From Gammaproteobacteria bacterium (GTDB lineage: Bacteria > Pseudomonadota > Gammaproteobacteria > Enterobacterales > Alteromonadaceae), in assembly GCA_018222405.1 (NCBI GenBank), contig JAAFAI010000019.1, positions 1 to 64,000 on the forward strand: 64,000 nt of DNA, given 5' to 3'. Numbering within the stretch: the stretch's first letter is position 1; every line of letters begins with the position of its first letter. Shown here one piece after another: positions 7,488-16,158 of this stretch. The notes beneath the pieces were generated by a model that worked only from the letters and a program-made list of their open reading frames with translations, was not told the DNA's origin and did no database searches. The position numbers were made by a program, and so were the translations under genes.

Positions 7488-9215
7488 GTGCACCTGGATA
7501 TACGAACCGAGCTTCTAGAAGCATATCAAAGTGATTCTGCATTAAAATTAATTGGTGATATATATGTTCGCTCAGCTCGAAAAGAGAACTATATTTTGCC
7601 AGACGTTCTCGTGGAGCTTAATACTACCATTGATATCTTCTCATTGTTTTCGGGTGCCACAGCAAAATCAAATGAGTATAACTTTTGGGCGGTTTGCCAA
7701 GTTTTTGTAGATGTGCTGCCCAAAATTCAAGTTGCACCATCGAAGTTATTAGAATGTCTAAACAATTTATTGGTTGAGGCAGGAAGCAATGCTGGGCTAA
7801 ATGGGGTGTTTAGCGCATTAGAGAAATACTGTGAACAGAGACCGGAATACCCAAAAGATCTATTACTTCTAATCATTCAAGAACCTGAGTGCAGCCATAA
7901 TTTTCTGAACAATGTATTGGTTTCCGGTGGAAAGCAAGACCCAAAATGGTTTATTGATAACCTTATAGTTCTTACTACTCATAGCCAATCTACGGTAAGA
8001 GCGCAATGTGTCATGGCTATCGAAAGAGCAAATTTCTTAAGTGGGGAATGGCAATCAACAATTTGGGATATGTTATCAACGCTAGTTGATAAGGAAAATG
8101 ATGAGGTAGTTAAAGGTAGATTGCTGCGAGCCTGTTTAAAAGTAGGTAATAAAATATTCACTGATTCGTCAGCAACGCTCAAGTTACTTGCAACACTGTT
8201 GAAGAATAATGAACCTGAGGTGTTATTCCAAGCGTCAAATCTAGCTAGGATTGAGCCGAATACAAATTCACAGGAAATATTTGAATTATTTATCAATCAT
8301 TTGCAACAATGCACTCCTGATTGTCAACCTGTCTTGGACCAAATAGATTATATTTTGGTCGATCTTTTAGAGGCTAATCAGGTAACAATCATCGACCAAT
8401 TGTTGACATCATTACTGTCGGAACCCCAATCGAATAGTATTAACGCGTTTGATTATTTTACAAGTGAACTGCTAACTAAATACCCCCTATATAGAGATCA
8501 CACTATAGTATCTTGGCTATCTTCTAGAAATACTAAGCTTTGTAGAGCCGCAGAAGATATTCTAGAGTCTGTTGTTGGAGATGAAGCTAAAATCGAAATC
8601 AATTTACCTAATAAAGAAGTTGATTATGAAGTTCAGGAACTTATATTTTTGGCTAAAAAAGGAGCTGGTTGGCTTTTTGCTAGACCAGTCTCAGCCGCTA
8701 GTTTATTACTGTCAATATATTTGAAGCTCCCAACATCAAGCCAATCACAAATTATTAAACTTATATTTGATCCGCTCTTACTGAGTTACCCTGGTGAACT
8801 TGGTCGATATTTAAAAGAGAAAAGCTCTGTTGACGAATATTCGGAAGTCTGCTTGAAGCTGATTCAAATGTATGAAGAATATTCGACCAATTTACAGCAT
8901 GCTCGTGAATGTAAAGAATTGAATGCACCGCAAAATAATACTGTTGCTTATTGGAATGAATTTAATAACAGTATGCAGAAAGCAAAGGACGAAGCTCCGA
9001 AATCAATCTTTGAGCAATTATGTACAGTGCAGCATTTACTATATGGTAATAGTTCTGCTTTTTATGTATCTGACGAAACTGGAGAGCATCACCGCTCAGA
9101 AGTACAGATGCAATCGATATCGCACTCTGTAGAAATGCCTAAACTTCACATATTAGACCCCGAAGGTTTTGAGCTAGAGCTGAGATTCCTGCGAACTGAG
9201 GGGCATACTCAATGA
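7488..9215 (+). CDS. Helical-repeat (HEAT/ARM-like) protein, first gene of a putative defence pair
   Basis: A 575-residue protein I cannot place in a named family. Almost its whole length is predicted helical, with recurring 30-45-residue helical pairs rich in Leu/Ile (for example around 135-330), typical of a HEAT/ARM scaffold. A short strand-rich C-terminal tail (about 535-575) follows. There is no signal peptide, membrane helix, Walker motif or nuclease motif. GTG 7488 has a strong AAGGAG site. The stop overlaps the ATG of the next gene (ATGA), so the two products are likely made together. The DNA is markedly AT-rich. By analogy with other defence operons it could be the sensor or scaffold for the nuclease partner; this is inference. 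Confidence 0.7.
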   Translation: MHLDIRTELLEAYQSDSALKLIGDIYVRSARKENYILPDVLVELNTTIDIFSLFSGATAKSNEYNFWAVCQVFVDVLPKIQVAPSKLLECLNNLLVEAGSNAGLNGVFSALEKYCEQRPEYPKDLLLLIIQEPECSHNFLNNVLVSGGKQDPKWFIDNLIVLTTHSQSTVRAQCVMAIERANFLSGEWQSTIWDMLSTLVDKENDEVVKGRLLRACLKVGNKIFTDSSATLKLLATLLKNNEPEVLFQASNLARIEPNTNSQEIFELFINHLQQCTPDCQPVLDQIDYILVDLLEANQVTIIDQLLTSLLSEPQSNSINAFDYFTSELLTKYPLYRDHTIVSWLSSRNTKLCRAAEDILESVVGDEAKIEINLPNKEVDYEVQELIFLAKKGAGWLFARPVSAASLLLSIYLKLPTSSQSQIIKLIFDPLLLSYPGELGRYLKEKSSVDEYSEVCLKLIQMYEEYSTNLQHARECKELNAPQNNTVAYWNEFNNSMQKAKDEAPKSIFEQLCTVQHLLYGNSSAFYVSDETGEHHRSEVQMQSISHSVEMPKLHILDPEGFELELRFLRTEGHTQ

Positions 9216-10912
9216 AATTGATACTAAAACAATACCTTGCCTCACTGAAAGAAAGAAGTGAATTAGACGTAGTATTACCAGATCTTCTTAGCGAAATGGG
9301 AATGAACGTCTTTATTTCTCCTACGCGCGGAGTCAAAGAGTATGGTGTAGATGTCGCAGCTGTAGGGAGTATAAGAGGTGATGCGGAAAAGGTTTATTTG
9401 TTTTCTGTCAAGTCCGGTAATTTAACAAGAAGTACATGGAGAGGAAACACAGATCAAGCACTTCGTCCGTCCCTTGAGGAAATTCAAGATTCATTTATCC
9501 CAGCTCGTATACCTCCTGAACATGCGGATAAACCAATTGTTATTTGTTTATGCTTTGGTGGGGATGTTCATTCTGGAATAAGACAAGATGTGTCAGGATA
9601 TTTGCGAAGAAATACAGAAGACAATATATCGTTTGAAGAATGGAATGGCGATAAATTATCGGACTTGATTTTAGAGTATTTGCTTAAGGAAGAGTTACTG
9701 CCTAAGAACTGGCAATCCATGCTTCGTAAATCGCTAGCATTATTAGATGAGCCTGAAGCCTCTCATCACAACTTTCGTCTTCTTGTCCATTCAATTATCG
9801 AAAGCACCGAGGATACAAAAGGTGTATTTAACGCAATTTTACGAGTTCATATTTGTTTATGGATCTTATATTCGTGGTGTAGAGATGAAGGAAATCTTGA
9901 ATCAGCATATTTGTCAGCTGAATACTCGATTCTTCATTTATGGGATAAAGCAAAAACTTGCCAAGATAGGAAATCAAAAACTGCTTTCAAGGGTTTGCTG
10001 TCTACTTACCATCTGATCTCAGATGAATATGTAAACATTGTTATTGCACCTGTTGCAGAACATCTACATGCTGCATCCACAGCCGTATCCTCTCCATCAG
10101 GTATTGATATTAACTTAAAATTATTTGATGTAATGGGTAGAGTTGCACTTCGGGGACTCTGGATGTCCGAAGAGTTGCGAGAGTTAAATATAGAGGATAA
10201 TGAGCTAAAAGACGCAGAGTATCACAGCATTCAGGAAAATAAGTTGGATGAGTTAACAGTAACAATGAAAAAACTCATCAAAAATAATCCCGTTTTGCAT
10301 TCTCCGTTTAAAGATTCTCAGGCAATCGATTTAGGGTTAGCTCTTTATCTTTTCTCGTTAGATTCTCGAAATGACGAGTTTGTAGTTAGTTGGCTAGAAG
10401 CAATAGTCAATAGAGTCGAATTTGCCTTTATTACAAATTCAATGTACCCAACAACGTTAGAAAAATTCCAAGAATTGTTGATGCATAAAAACACCAAAGA
10501 CAAGGATGATAGTTATAAGGAAAAAGTAACGAGAGGCAGTATTTTATTTCCGTTACTGGCTACGTATTGCTCTCTTTATAGGGCAACAAAGTTATCTAGT
10601 GTAATTAAAGAAATAGTTGACGAACATTTACCAAGTTGTACTTTGCAATATTGGTATCCAAATAAAACTTCGGAAGAGCACATGTACGCAAACTCAAAGT
10701 CTCATGGACTAGCTACAACAGGATTTCCGTTGACCCCTGAAGAAGTTCTAACCCATATAGGAAAAGAGTGTAAAGAGTCTAATCAGTATTGGGAGCTATC
10801 CGCAGTAAAAGAAGGGCACCCCCATATTGTTTTATCAGCATGCCGTTACTACAGATATCCAGTACCATTTAACTTGTTAGAAGACTGGATAATTCAATAC
10901 TCAGAAAATTAA
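9212..10912 (+). CDS. PD-(D/E)XK-like nuclease fused to a large helical domain
   Basis: A 566-residue protein. The first 160 residues look like a restriction-endonuclease fold: a helix with Glu17, SPTRGVKEYGVDVAAVG with the candidate catalytic Asp47, and the strand KVYLFSVKSGN carrying S65-x-K67 in place of the usual E/Q-x-K. A basic DNA-binding-like segment (TRSTWRGNTDQALRP) and a strand ending PIVICLCFGG follow. Residues 180-566 are mostly helical and unrecognised, with LWILYSWCRDEG-like hydrophobic helices but no convincing membrane span. ATG 9212 overlaps the upstream stop and has GAGGGG. The Ser variant makes activity uncertain. Product and partner form an apparent toxin- or effector-like two-gene unit at the island edge. 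Confidence 0.72.
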   Translation: MKLILKQYLASLKERSELDVVLPDLLSEMGMNVFISPTRGVKEYGVDVAAVGSIRGDAEKVYLFSVKSGNLTRSTWRGNTDQALRPSLEEIQDSFIPARIPPEHADKPIVICLCFGGDVHSGIRQDVSGYLRRNTEDNISFEEWNGDKLSDLILEYLLKEELLPKNWQSMLRKSLALLDEPEASHHNFRLLVHSIIESTEDTKGVFNAILRVHICLWILYSWCRDEGNLESAYLSAEYSILHLWDKAKTCQDRKSKTAFKGLLSTYHLISDEYVNIVIAPVAEHLHAASTAVSSPSGIDINLKLFDVMGRVALRGLWMSEELRELNIEDNELKDAEYHSIQENKLDELTVTMKKLIKNNPVLHSPFKDSQAIDLGLALYLFSLDSRNDEFVVSWLEAIVNRVEFAFITNSMYPTTLEKFQELLMHKNTKDKDDSYKEKVTRGSILFPLLATYCSLYRATKLSSVIKEIVDEHLPSCTLQYWYPNKTSEEHMYANSKSHGLATTGFPLTPEEVLTHIGKECKESNQYWELSAVKEGHPHIVLSACRYYRYPVPFNLLEDWIIQYSEN

Positions 10913-10966
10913 TTCACTTTCTTGTGTGAATCATCTTTTAACACGAGAATAGTAAATAAAAGATAC

Positions 10967-10991
10967 AAAAGAACCGACTCAAAGGTCGGTT
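10967..10991 (-). terminator. Intrinsic terminator after tRNA-like remnant
   Basis: A 7-bp stem AACCGAC/GTCGGTT with a 6-nt loop is followed on the minus strand by CTTTT. It lies just downstream of the degenerate tRNA-like sequence and could also serve the plus-strand gene ending at 10912. Confidence 0.6.
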
Positions 10992-11017
10992 TAGTTGCTA
11001 AATTTTCTTGCAAAGAA

Positions 11018-11095
11018 TGGTACCAGAGGCCGAACTCGATCCGGTACAGTATTGTTATCAGTGGATGTAAATCCGCTACGTCTAACCATACACAA
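11018..11095 (-). pseudogene. Degenerate tRNA-like sequence
   Basis: Read on the minus strand, the segment ends in GGCCTCTGGTACCA, which looks like an acceptor 3' strand plus CCA. Before it is a T-arm-like ACCGG-ATCGAGT-TCGGC (T loop beginning A instead of T). Further upstream is a D-loop-like GGTTAGAC and an anticodon-arm-like GCGGA...TCCAC with one mismatch. No matching 5' acceptor strand (ACCAGAG) is found, so it does not fold as a functional tRNA. It lies between two terminators downstream of tRNA-Phe and probably is the remnant of a second tRNA gene or a tRNA-derived attachment site. Confidence 0.4.
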
Positions 11096-11108
11096 AGCGC
11101 AAATATAA

Positions 11109-11141
11109 CAAAAAAGCCCCGACCATTTCTGATCAGGGCTT
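11109..11141 (-). terminator. Terminator of tRNA-Phe
   Basis: On the minus strand, AAGCCCTGA pairs with TCGGGGCTT (9 bp, one G-U) around a 10-nt loop, followed by a TTTTT run. It begins 10 nt after the tRNA CCA end. Confidence 0.85.
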
Positions 11142-11150
11142 CTTGATAAG

Positions 11151-11226
11151 TGGTGCCTCGACCCGGGATCGAACCAGGGACACGCGGATTTTCAATCCGC
11201 TGCTCTACCAACTGAGCTATCGAGGC
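11151..11226 (-). tRNA. tRNA-Phe (anticodon GAA)
   Basis: A 76-nt gene with encoded CCA. Acceptor GCCTCGA pairs with TCGAGGC, D arm AGCTCAGTTGGTAGAGC, anticodon stem GCGGA/TCCGC around loop TTGAAAA (anticodon GAA), and T arm with GGTTCGATCCC. The sequence is close to enterobacterial tRNA-Phe. It charges phenylalanine for UUC/UUU decoding. It marks the right border of the accessory region and is followed by its own terminator. A partial 38-nt copy of its 5' half lies 131 nt upstream. Confidence 0.97.
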
Positions 11227-11240
11227 ACATAAAACTGTGC

Positions 11241-11268
11241 AGTGTAAGCTTTAATTTTTCTTTGCAAA
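11241..11268 (-). promoter_or_regulatory. Possible promoter immediately upstream of intact tRNA-Phe
   Basis: On the minus strand a -35-like TTTGCA (11263-11268) is separated by 16 nt from a -10-like TACACT (11241-11246), 14 nt before the tRNA 5' end. Moderate match to sigma-70 consensus. Confidence 0.35.
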
Positions 11269-11357
11269 ACTTTGCAAGCTAAATCGAAGTGCTTACTAAC
11301 TTTATATCTCTTATCCTAACAGATCATCTTGGTAAAATCGATTGATAAAGCTCACAC

Positions 11358-11395
11358 TTTTCAATCCGCTGCTCTACCAACTGAGCTATCGAGGC
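11358..11395 (-). repeat. 38-bp duplicate of the tRNA-Phe 5' half (truncated tRNA)
   Basis: Bases 11358-11395 are identical to 11189-11226, covering the acceptor 5' strand, D arm and anticodon stem through the loop of tRNA-Phe. Identity stops abruptly within the anticodon loop region. The copy sits closest to the strong promoter at 11440-11469, so it is likely transcribed. It is either the remnant of a tandem tRNA-Phe gene or the scar of an integration or deletion event with a crossover in the anticodon loop. Confidence 0.9.
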
Positions 11396-11439
11396 TAAAA
11401 CTGGTTAGCGATTAATGTTGCTGTCTCGCTGTGGGTGCG

Positions 11440-11469
11440 TATTTAACGAGTTTCGCGCTTTTAAGTCAA
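11440..11469 (-). promoter_or_regulatory. Strong stable-RNA-type promoter
   Basis: On the minus strand TTGACT (11464-11469) and TAAATA (11440-11445) are separated by 18 nt and followed by a GC-rich discriminator (CGCACCCAC), a pattern typical of stringently controlled tRNA/rRNA promoters. It reads into the truncated tRNA copy and then tRNA-Phe. Confidence 0.7.
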
Positions 11470-11524
11470 CCACTTTTTTGAATATTTTAATCAACTGCGC
11501 GTTCTTTGCGCAATCTGTGCAAAA

Positions 11525-11800
11525 TCACGGCTTTTTGGGCGGAACATAGCCTTCAATCGTCGGTTCCTTCCCTTCAAACAGAAAGGCTTCCATCTGTTCT
11601 TCAAGGAACTTGCGATCGGTGGGCTCCATCATATTAAGCTTTTTTTCGTTGATCAGCATGGTTTGCTTTTTCTGCCATTCGGCCCAGGCTTCTTTCGAAA
11701 TACTGTCGAAAATGCGTTTACCCAGTTCGCCCGGATAAAGCTGAAAATCAAGTCCGTCTGCTTCTTTGTCGTAGTGTGCACAATGTACCGTTCTGGGCAT
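11525..11800 (-). CDS. yggX: Probable Fe(2+)-trafficking protein YggX
   Basis: A 91-residue protein, the usual family length, beginning [19 protein letters not shown] with the conserved Cys7 and ending in the acidic/proline-rich [12 protein letters not shown] tail. YggX is a small cytosolic protein that helps protect Fe-S clusters and oxidant-labile enzymes and is implicated in iron trafficking. Start ATG 11800 has GGAG 8 nt upstream; an in-frame ATG at 11815 would add five atypical residues. It lies 28 nt downstream of mutY on the same strand, the same order as in Escherichia coli, so the two are likely co-transcribed. Confidence 0.95.
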   Translation of the reverse strand: MPRTVHCAHYDKEADGLDFQLYPGELGKRIFDSISKEAWAEWQKKQTMLINEKKLNMMEPTDRKFLEEQMEAFLFEGKEPTIEGYVPPKKP

Positions 11801-11828
11801 TGTTATTCTCCGCATTAATTTGTTGTGA

Positions 11829-12869
11829 TTATAACTGTTTCGTTAAATCAGTTAGTAGTCTTTTTACCGGCGTAGGCACGCCCAGTTGCAATGGCTTATG
11901 TAGCGACACCCAGCTGTGACCAGACTCGGCAATCACCGCGCTTAACGACTCGCAATGTAACAGCTTGGGCTGAATATCTAAATGATAGTGACTAAAGGTG
12001 TGCCTGAATGGGGTAAGCAACTGCGCATCGAAATCGCTACCGATGAACTGGGCAACATCCTTTGGCACGGTATCAGCGTCCTCGCTTTCGATAAAGCTCC
12101 AGAGTCCGCCCCAGATACCAGTTGCCGGGCGCTGCCTGAGTAACACGCTGCCCTGGTAGAACGGGATCCACATCACGGTGCTTTTTACTGGCAGGGTCTT
12201 TTTCGGCTTTTTGCCCGGATAGTTAGTCTGATTACCCTGCACATAGGCAATGCAGTCGCTTTGCAACGGGCAGCGATCACAGGCCGGTTTGCTACGGGTA
12301 CAAATCATCGCGCCTAAATCCATCATAGCCTGGGTATAATGATTGGTGCGCTTATCCGGCGTGTTCTGCGTAGCATACTGCCAAAGCTGTTCTTCTACCT
12401 GGCGTTTGCCGGGCCAGCCTTCTACAGCATAATAACGAGCCAGTACGCGTTTTACGTTACCATCGAGAATAGGGTGGGACTGACCGCAGGCGATAGATAA
12501 AATAGCACCTGCCGTAGAACGGCCAATCCCCGGCAGCGCCACTACCTCATCAAGGGTAGGTGGAAATTCGCCGCTGTATTGTGTAGCAATCTGCTGAGCG
12601 GCTTTATGCAGGTTACGCGCTCTGGCGTAATATCCCAGGCCCGTCCACAGATGAAGCACATCATCCTGCGGCGCCTCAGCTAACTCTATCACGGTGGGGA
12701 AACGCGCCATAAATCGCTCAAAATACGGGATCACCGTGGTCACCTGCGTTTGTTGCAGCATGATCTCAGAAACCCATACCCGGTAAGCAGAAATGGCCTG
12801 TTGCCAGGGCAGGTGCTTACGGCCATGTTCGTCAAACCAGTTCAATACCCGTGTAGAAAATGAATTCAC
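11829..12869 (-). CDS. mutY: Adenine DNA glycosylase MutY
   Basis: A 346-residue base-excision repair enzyme removing adenine mispaired with 8-oxoguanine or G. Visible features: the N-terminal LPWQ...[10 protein letters not shown] segment with catalytic Glu, a helix-hairpin-helix [13 protein letters not shown], the catalytic Asp in [11 protein letters not shown], the four-cysteine [4Fe-4S] site [17 protein letters not shown] and a C-terminal Nudix-like 8-oxoG-recognition domain. GTG 12869, preceded by GGGGGAA, is chosen because upstream in-frame ATG 12977 would add 36 unrelated residues and overlap the divergent gene at 12969. It is the leading gene of a mutY-yggX unit. Confidence 0.95.
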   Translation of the reverse strand: MNSFSTRVLNWFDEHGRKHLPWQQAISAYRVWVSEIMLQQTQVTTVIPYFERFMARFPTVIELAEAPQDDVLHLWTGLGYYARARNLHKAAQQIATQYSGEFPPTLDEVVALPGIGRSTAGAILSIACGQSHPILDGNVKRVLARYYAVEGWPGKRQVEEQLWQYATQNTPDKRTNHYTQAMMDLGAMICTRSKPACDRCPLQSDCIAYVQGNQTNYPGKKPKKTLPVKSTVMWIPFYQGSVLLRQRPATGIWGGLWSFIESEDADTVPKDVAQFIGSDFDAQLLTPFRHTFSHYHLDIQPKLLHCESLSAVIAESGHSWVSLHKPLQLGVPTPVKRLLTDLTKQL

Positions 12870-12968
12870 AACTTTTTTCCCCCAATTACTGCGGCGCAGT
12901 GTAACAGTGATTGCACCAATCCCGTAGAGCCTGATAGGCTCTGACCAACTTTTTCCCAGGAGCTTTTC

Positions 12969-13652
12969 ATGCGACACGTTTTTTTACCCGGTACTTTATG
13001 TGATGAGCGTGTCTGGCTGCCCGTCTGGAAACAACTCAATCTGTCTGCCCGTGCTTATGTACCGCTACAGTGGGCAAATAGTTTAGAAGAAATGTTAGCG
13101 CTCACCAGCGACCGCGCCGACCCGGACGGCAAAAGTCACCTGATTGGCTATTCCATGGGGGCCTATATCGCTGCGCTTTGGGCGCTTACTTATCCGGATA
13201 AAGTCGCCTCGCTAACGCTGATGGGCTACGCCCCTACCGGTTTGTCGGAACGAGAGTTAAAAAGGCGTAAAACCCTACTGGAGCAGTTAAAAAGCGGCAA
13301 GGTGGATGTTACGGCTAAAGCCTATCTGGCTAACATGATGCTACCAGAACACAGTGATGGGATTCTGCCAATACTCACCGATATGGCCAGCGATTTAGGC
13401 ACCGCGACATTACGGGCGCATGTACAAAGCACCACCCCCAGAAAAGACCTCACCGCTAAGCTCGGCCAGCTCAACTGCCCGGTGAATTTAATTGCCGCCC
13501 GTCAGGATGCAGTGGCGCCGTTTTCGGCCATGCAGACCGCTCAGCAAAAAATTCGCGGTGCCCGGCTGCTGCCGGTTGAAGATAGCGGCCACATGATGAT
13601 ACTAGAACAACCCGCGAGTGTAGCGGCTCTGCTAAACGAGCTATTCGCTTAA
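12969..13652 (+). CDS. Alpha/beta hydrolase, putative esterase
   Basis: A 227-residue single-domain alpha/beta-hydrolase. It has the oxyanion region [12 protein letters not shown], nucleophile elbow GYSMGAY (Ser about 63), acidic residue in AARQDAVAP and catalytic His in [10 protein letters not shown], in the normal order. There is no signal peptide, so it is cytosolic. It resembles BioH/MenH-like small hydrolases, but the substrate cannot be told. An SD-like CCCAGGAG lies before ATG 12969. It is divergent from mutY and its last 12 nt overlap the end of the convergent Nudix gene. Confidence 0.85.
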   Translation: MRHVFLPGTLCDERVWLPVWKQLNLSARAYVPLQWANSLEEMLALTSDRADPDGKSHLIGYSMGAYIAALWALTYPDKVASLTLMGYAPTGLSERELKRRKTLLEQLKSGKVDVTAKAYLANMMLPEHSDGILPILTDMASDLGTATLRAHVQSTTPRKDLTAKLGQLNCPVNLIAARQDAVAPFSAMQTAQQKIRGARLLPVEDSGHMMILEQPASVAALLNELFA

Positions 13653-14153
13653 GCTGAGGTAACGCTTAAGGGCGTGCTGTGCGGAGGGAAACGCCAGTTT
13701 AAGCTCCGCACAGTCAGATAGTGACCGCCAGCTAAAGCCACTCACCTCACTGTTGTCCACTTCGCAGGCAGGCTTCCTATCCAGCTCGGCAGCAAAGAAA
13801 ATATCCATGGTTGGATATACCAGTGTTTTATACGGGTATTGATTCGGCCAGGCACCCAGGTATTGCAATGACTCGCCGGGGTCGATTCCGGTTTCCTCCC
13901 GGCACTCGCGGCGCAGCGCTTGTTCTGCCGACTCATCGGGGTTAACAAAACCGCCTGGCAAATCCCATTCACCGGCGGCAGGGGCTTTACTGCGTTTTAC
14001 CAGCAACACCTGCTGCTGATACACCAGAATTACGCCTACCGCGGCAGCCACATTGCGAAACACTTCAAACTGGCAGTGGCTGCACTGATAACAATTGTTG
14101 TCCTGACTGGTAAAAGCCTGCTGGCCGCATTGGGGGCAATAATGAGCTGACAT
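13641..14153 (-). CDS. Nudix hydrolase with N-terminal zinc ribbon
   Basis: A 170-residue protein. An N-terminal four-cysteine ribbon (CPQCG...CYQCSHC) is followed by a Nudix domain with the full box GGFVNPDESAEQALRREC-REETGI (metal-binding REEXGI form). The ribbon plus Nudix layout is that of NADH pyrophosphatase-like or ADP-ribose/nucleotide-sugar hydrolases, but it lacks the SQPWPFPQS-type NudC motif. It hydrolyses some nucleoside diphosphate-X compound. ATG 14153 has GGAAA spaced 9 nt; ATG 14168 would add five residues and lacks a site. It converges with the alpha/beta hydrolase gene. Confidence 0.87.
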   Translation of the reverse strand: MSAHYCPQCGQQAFTSQDNNCYQCSHCQFEVFRNVAAAVGVILVYQQQVLLVKRSKAPAAGEWDLPGGFVNPDESAEQALRRECREETGIDPGESLQYLGAWPNQYPYKTLVYPTMDIFFAAELDRKPACEVDNSEVSGFSWRSLSDCAELKLAFPSAQHALKRYLSLSE

Positions 14154-14289
14154 TAAGTGAGTTTCCATTCGTTTAAGCTGGGTTTACGCTATCATACAAC
14201 CAGCGACCCGTCGTGGCTGCACGCCAGACCGTTGCAATTTTGTACGCGTCGTGGATAATGCCGCGGCAATTAACAGGTGACAGACTATC

Positions 14290-15009
14290 ATGGCAAAATT
14301 TAATTCCCAGGCCGAAGCCGAAGCGGCCGGCGTTTATATCAGTAAAGTAAAGAGTTTTGTGAAGCGCGAAGGGCGCTTAACCAAAGCCCAGGGCCGTGCG
14401 CTGGAAGAATTCTGGCCGACTAAAGGTATCGAATACCAAAACGCTCCGCTGGATCTTACTGCCGTATTTGGCCGTGATGCGCCGGTAGTCGTCGAAATAG
14501 GTTTTGGCATGGGTAAGTCACTGGTCACCATGGCCCATGAGGCCCCTGAGCTTAACTTTATTGGTATCGAAGTTCACCGTCCCGGTGTTGGCGCTTGCCT
14601 TGCAGATGCCGGCGAGCTGGGCGTAGAGAACCTGCGCGTTATGGAACATGATGCTGTTGAAGTGCTTAAAAATATGATCCCTGATGCCAGCCTTCATCGT
14701 CTGCAGTTGTTTTTCCCCGATCCCTGGCATAAAAAGCGCCACCACAAACGCCGTATCGTACAGGCGGAATTTGCTGAATTAGTTCGCACCAAACTGGTTG
14801 TTGGCGGTACGTTCCATATGGCCACAGACTGGGAGCCCTATGCAGAGCACATGGCTGAGGTGATGAATGCAGCAGAGGGTTACACCAACACCGCCGCCGA
14901 AGGTGATTATGTACCACGCCCTGATTACCGCCCAACCACTAAGTTTGAGGTACGCGGCCAGAAACTGGGCCACGGCGTTTGGGATCTGATTTACGAGCGC
15001 ACAGCATGA
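14290..15009 (+). CDS. trmB: tRNA (guanine-N7-)-methyltransferase TrmB
   Basis: A 239-residue SAM-dependent enzyme making m7G46 in the variable loop of tRNAs. Seen: the SAM-binding motif [13 protein letters not shown], the acidic [15 protein letters not shown], and the family signature [15 protein letters not shown] with its catalytic Asp, then [19 protein letters not shown] at the C terminus. Length is usual. SD AACAGGTGAC precedes ATG 14290. Its stop overlaps the ATG of rsmC (ATGA), forming a two-gene RNA-methylation operon. Confidence 0.97.
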   Translation: MAKFNSQAEAEAAGVYISKVKSFVKREGRLTKAQGRALEEFWPTKGIEYQNAPLDLTAVFGRDAPVVVEIGFGMGKSLVTMAHEAPELNFIGIEVHRPGVGACLADAGELGVENLRVMEHDAVEVLKNMIPDASLHRLQLFFPDPWHKKRHHKRRIVQAEFAELVRTKLVVGGTFHMATDWEPYAEHMAEVMNAAEGYTNTAAEGDYVPRPDYRPTTKFEVRGQKLGHGVWDLIYERTA

Positions 15010-16094
15010 GTCTGTCTCCGCAAAGCCAGTTAATACTGCGTAATGAAGAGCAGTTTGAGCAGGGCAACTGGCTGGTTATCAATCCCGATGATGCGACGCT
15101 ATTCAGTGCCTTAAGTGAGGTAAAACTCACAGTTTTGCATCAGTATTACGATATATTTAAACAATGTGCCCGGCGCTCTGAAGCGGCTCGTTTTGACAGT
15201 CGTGACCTGATCAGCAATAACGCAAACTTTGTCCTCTCAGCCACCTCTGGTAATCACACACATACCTTTGCTCCAGCAGTTGGTGATGTCGAAGCGATTA
15301 CCGATGTGTTAATTTTTATGCCTAAAGCCAAAGCGCATCTGGCGATGCTGATGGCCATGGCGGCTGCGCTGGTTGGCGAAGGTAACCGGGTACACGTGAT
15401 TGGCGAAAATCGCGGCGGCATTAAAAGTGCAGGTAAAACCATCCAATCTTATGGTGATGTAGACAAAATTGACTCTGCCCGCCATTGCAGCTGGTTAACT
15501 TGTCACCTCAATCAGGCACCCGCTACGTTTACGCTTAACGATTATATGAGCCACGACACCTACAGCCGTAACGGTATAGAGTGGACAGTGTGTTCCTTAC
15601 CGGGCGTATTCAGTCATCGCGAGCTGGATGCAGGCACCGCTATGTTGCTGGATAAACTGCCCTCGTCTCTGTCTGGCAAGGTTCTCGACTTTGCTTGTGG
15701 TGCCGGTGTTATTGCCAGCTACCTGCTATCTGCCGGCAGCAAAGCCAGTGTGGAGCTGCTGGATGTCAGTGCCCTGGCACTGTGGTGCAGCGCCCATACA
15801 TTGCATGAGAATGGTCAGCATGGTGTTATTATCGCCACCGACACACTTCAGGGGATCAGCGCTAAGTACCAGACGGTCGTCACAAACCCGCCGTTTCATA
15901 CCGGAGTTAAAACCGATTACCGCATAAGCCGCGAATTTATTCAGGCTACCCGGCAGCATCTGCAGCCAAAGGGAAAACTCTATCTGGTGGCCAACCGCTT
16001 TTTACCCTATGCGGAATTACTCGCGGAACGGTTTTCAGGCCCCTCAGTGCTCACCCAGGACAATCGATTTTCTGTGTATTTTGCACAAAGTTAG
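15006..16094 (+). CDS. rsmC: 16S rRNA (guanine-1207-N2)-methyltransferase RsmC
   Basis: A 362-residue two-domain methyltransferase. The N-terminal half is a degenerate domain ([14 protein letters not shown]), and the C-terminal half (about 190-362) has the SAM motif [16 protein letters not shown] and the catalytic NPPF motif ([15 protein letters not shown]) followed by [22 protein letters not shown]. It methylates G1207 of 16S rRNA in the 30S subunit. Start ATG 15006 overlaps the trmB stop; an upstream in-frame ATG 14979 lies inside trmB and would add nine residues with no family support. Confidence 0.95.
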   Translation: MSLSPQSQLILRNEEQFEQGNWLVINPDDATLFSALSEVKLTVLHQYYDIFKQCARRSEAARFDSRDLISNNANFVLSATSGNHTHTFAPAVGDVEAITDVLIFMPKAKAHLAMLMAMAAALVGEGNRVHVIGENRGGIKSAGKTIQSYGDVDKIDSARHCSWLTCHLNQAPATFTLNDYMSHDTYSRNGIEWTVCSLPGVFSHRELDAGTAMLLDKLPSSLSGKVLDFACGAGVIASYLLSAGSKASVELLDVSALALWCSAHTLHENGQHGVIIATDTLQGISAKYQTVVTNPPFHTGVKTDYRISREFIQATRQHLQPKGKLYLVANRFLPYAELLAERFSGPSVLTQDNRFSVYFAQS

Positions 16095-16158
16095 CGTTTA
16101 AATCCCTGTCTTGTGTGATAATTTGTGTAAAGCATCAAATTAAACGCTGGAGAGTAGT

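Larger units (their letters stand above)
1..11150. mobile_element. Probable integrative genomic island abutting tRNA-Phe
   Basis: The stretch from the window edge to the tRNA-Phe gene is visibly richer in A and T than the core genes after 11.5 kb. It contains a tyrosine recombinase gene, an associated AAA+ ATPase gene, several short hypothetical genes, nuclease-like genes and a putative two-gene defence module, with no housekeeping gene. It stops at the 3' end of a tRNA gene, a classic insertion point. The left boundary lies outside the window and no flanking att repeat pair could be identified, so the extent is inferred. It could be several adjacent insertions rather than one. Confidence 0.6.

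Noticed and set aside
10909..11211. 100-residue minus-strand open frame
   Set aside because: Its start lies inside tRNA-Phe and it runs through terminators and the tRNA-like remnant; a classic spurious frame over RNA genes.
12870..12977. Longer MutY start at 12977
   Set aside because: Adds 36 residues unlike any MutY and overlaps the divergent hydrolase gene; GTG 12869 has a good ribosome site and the family N terminus.
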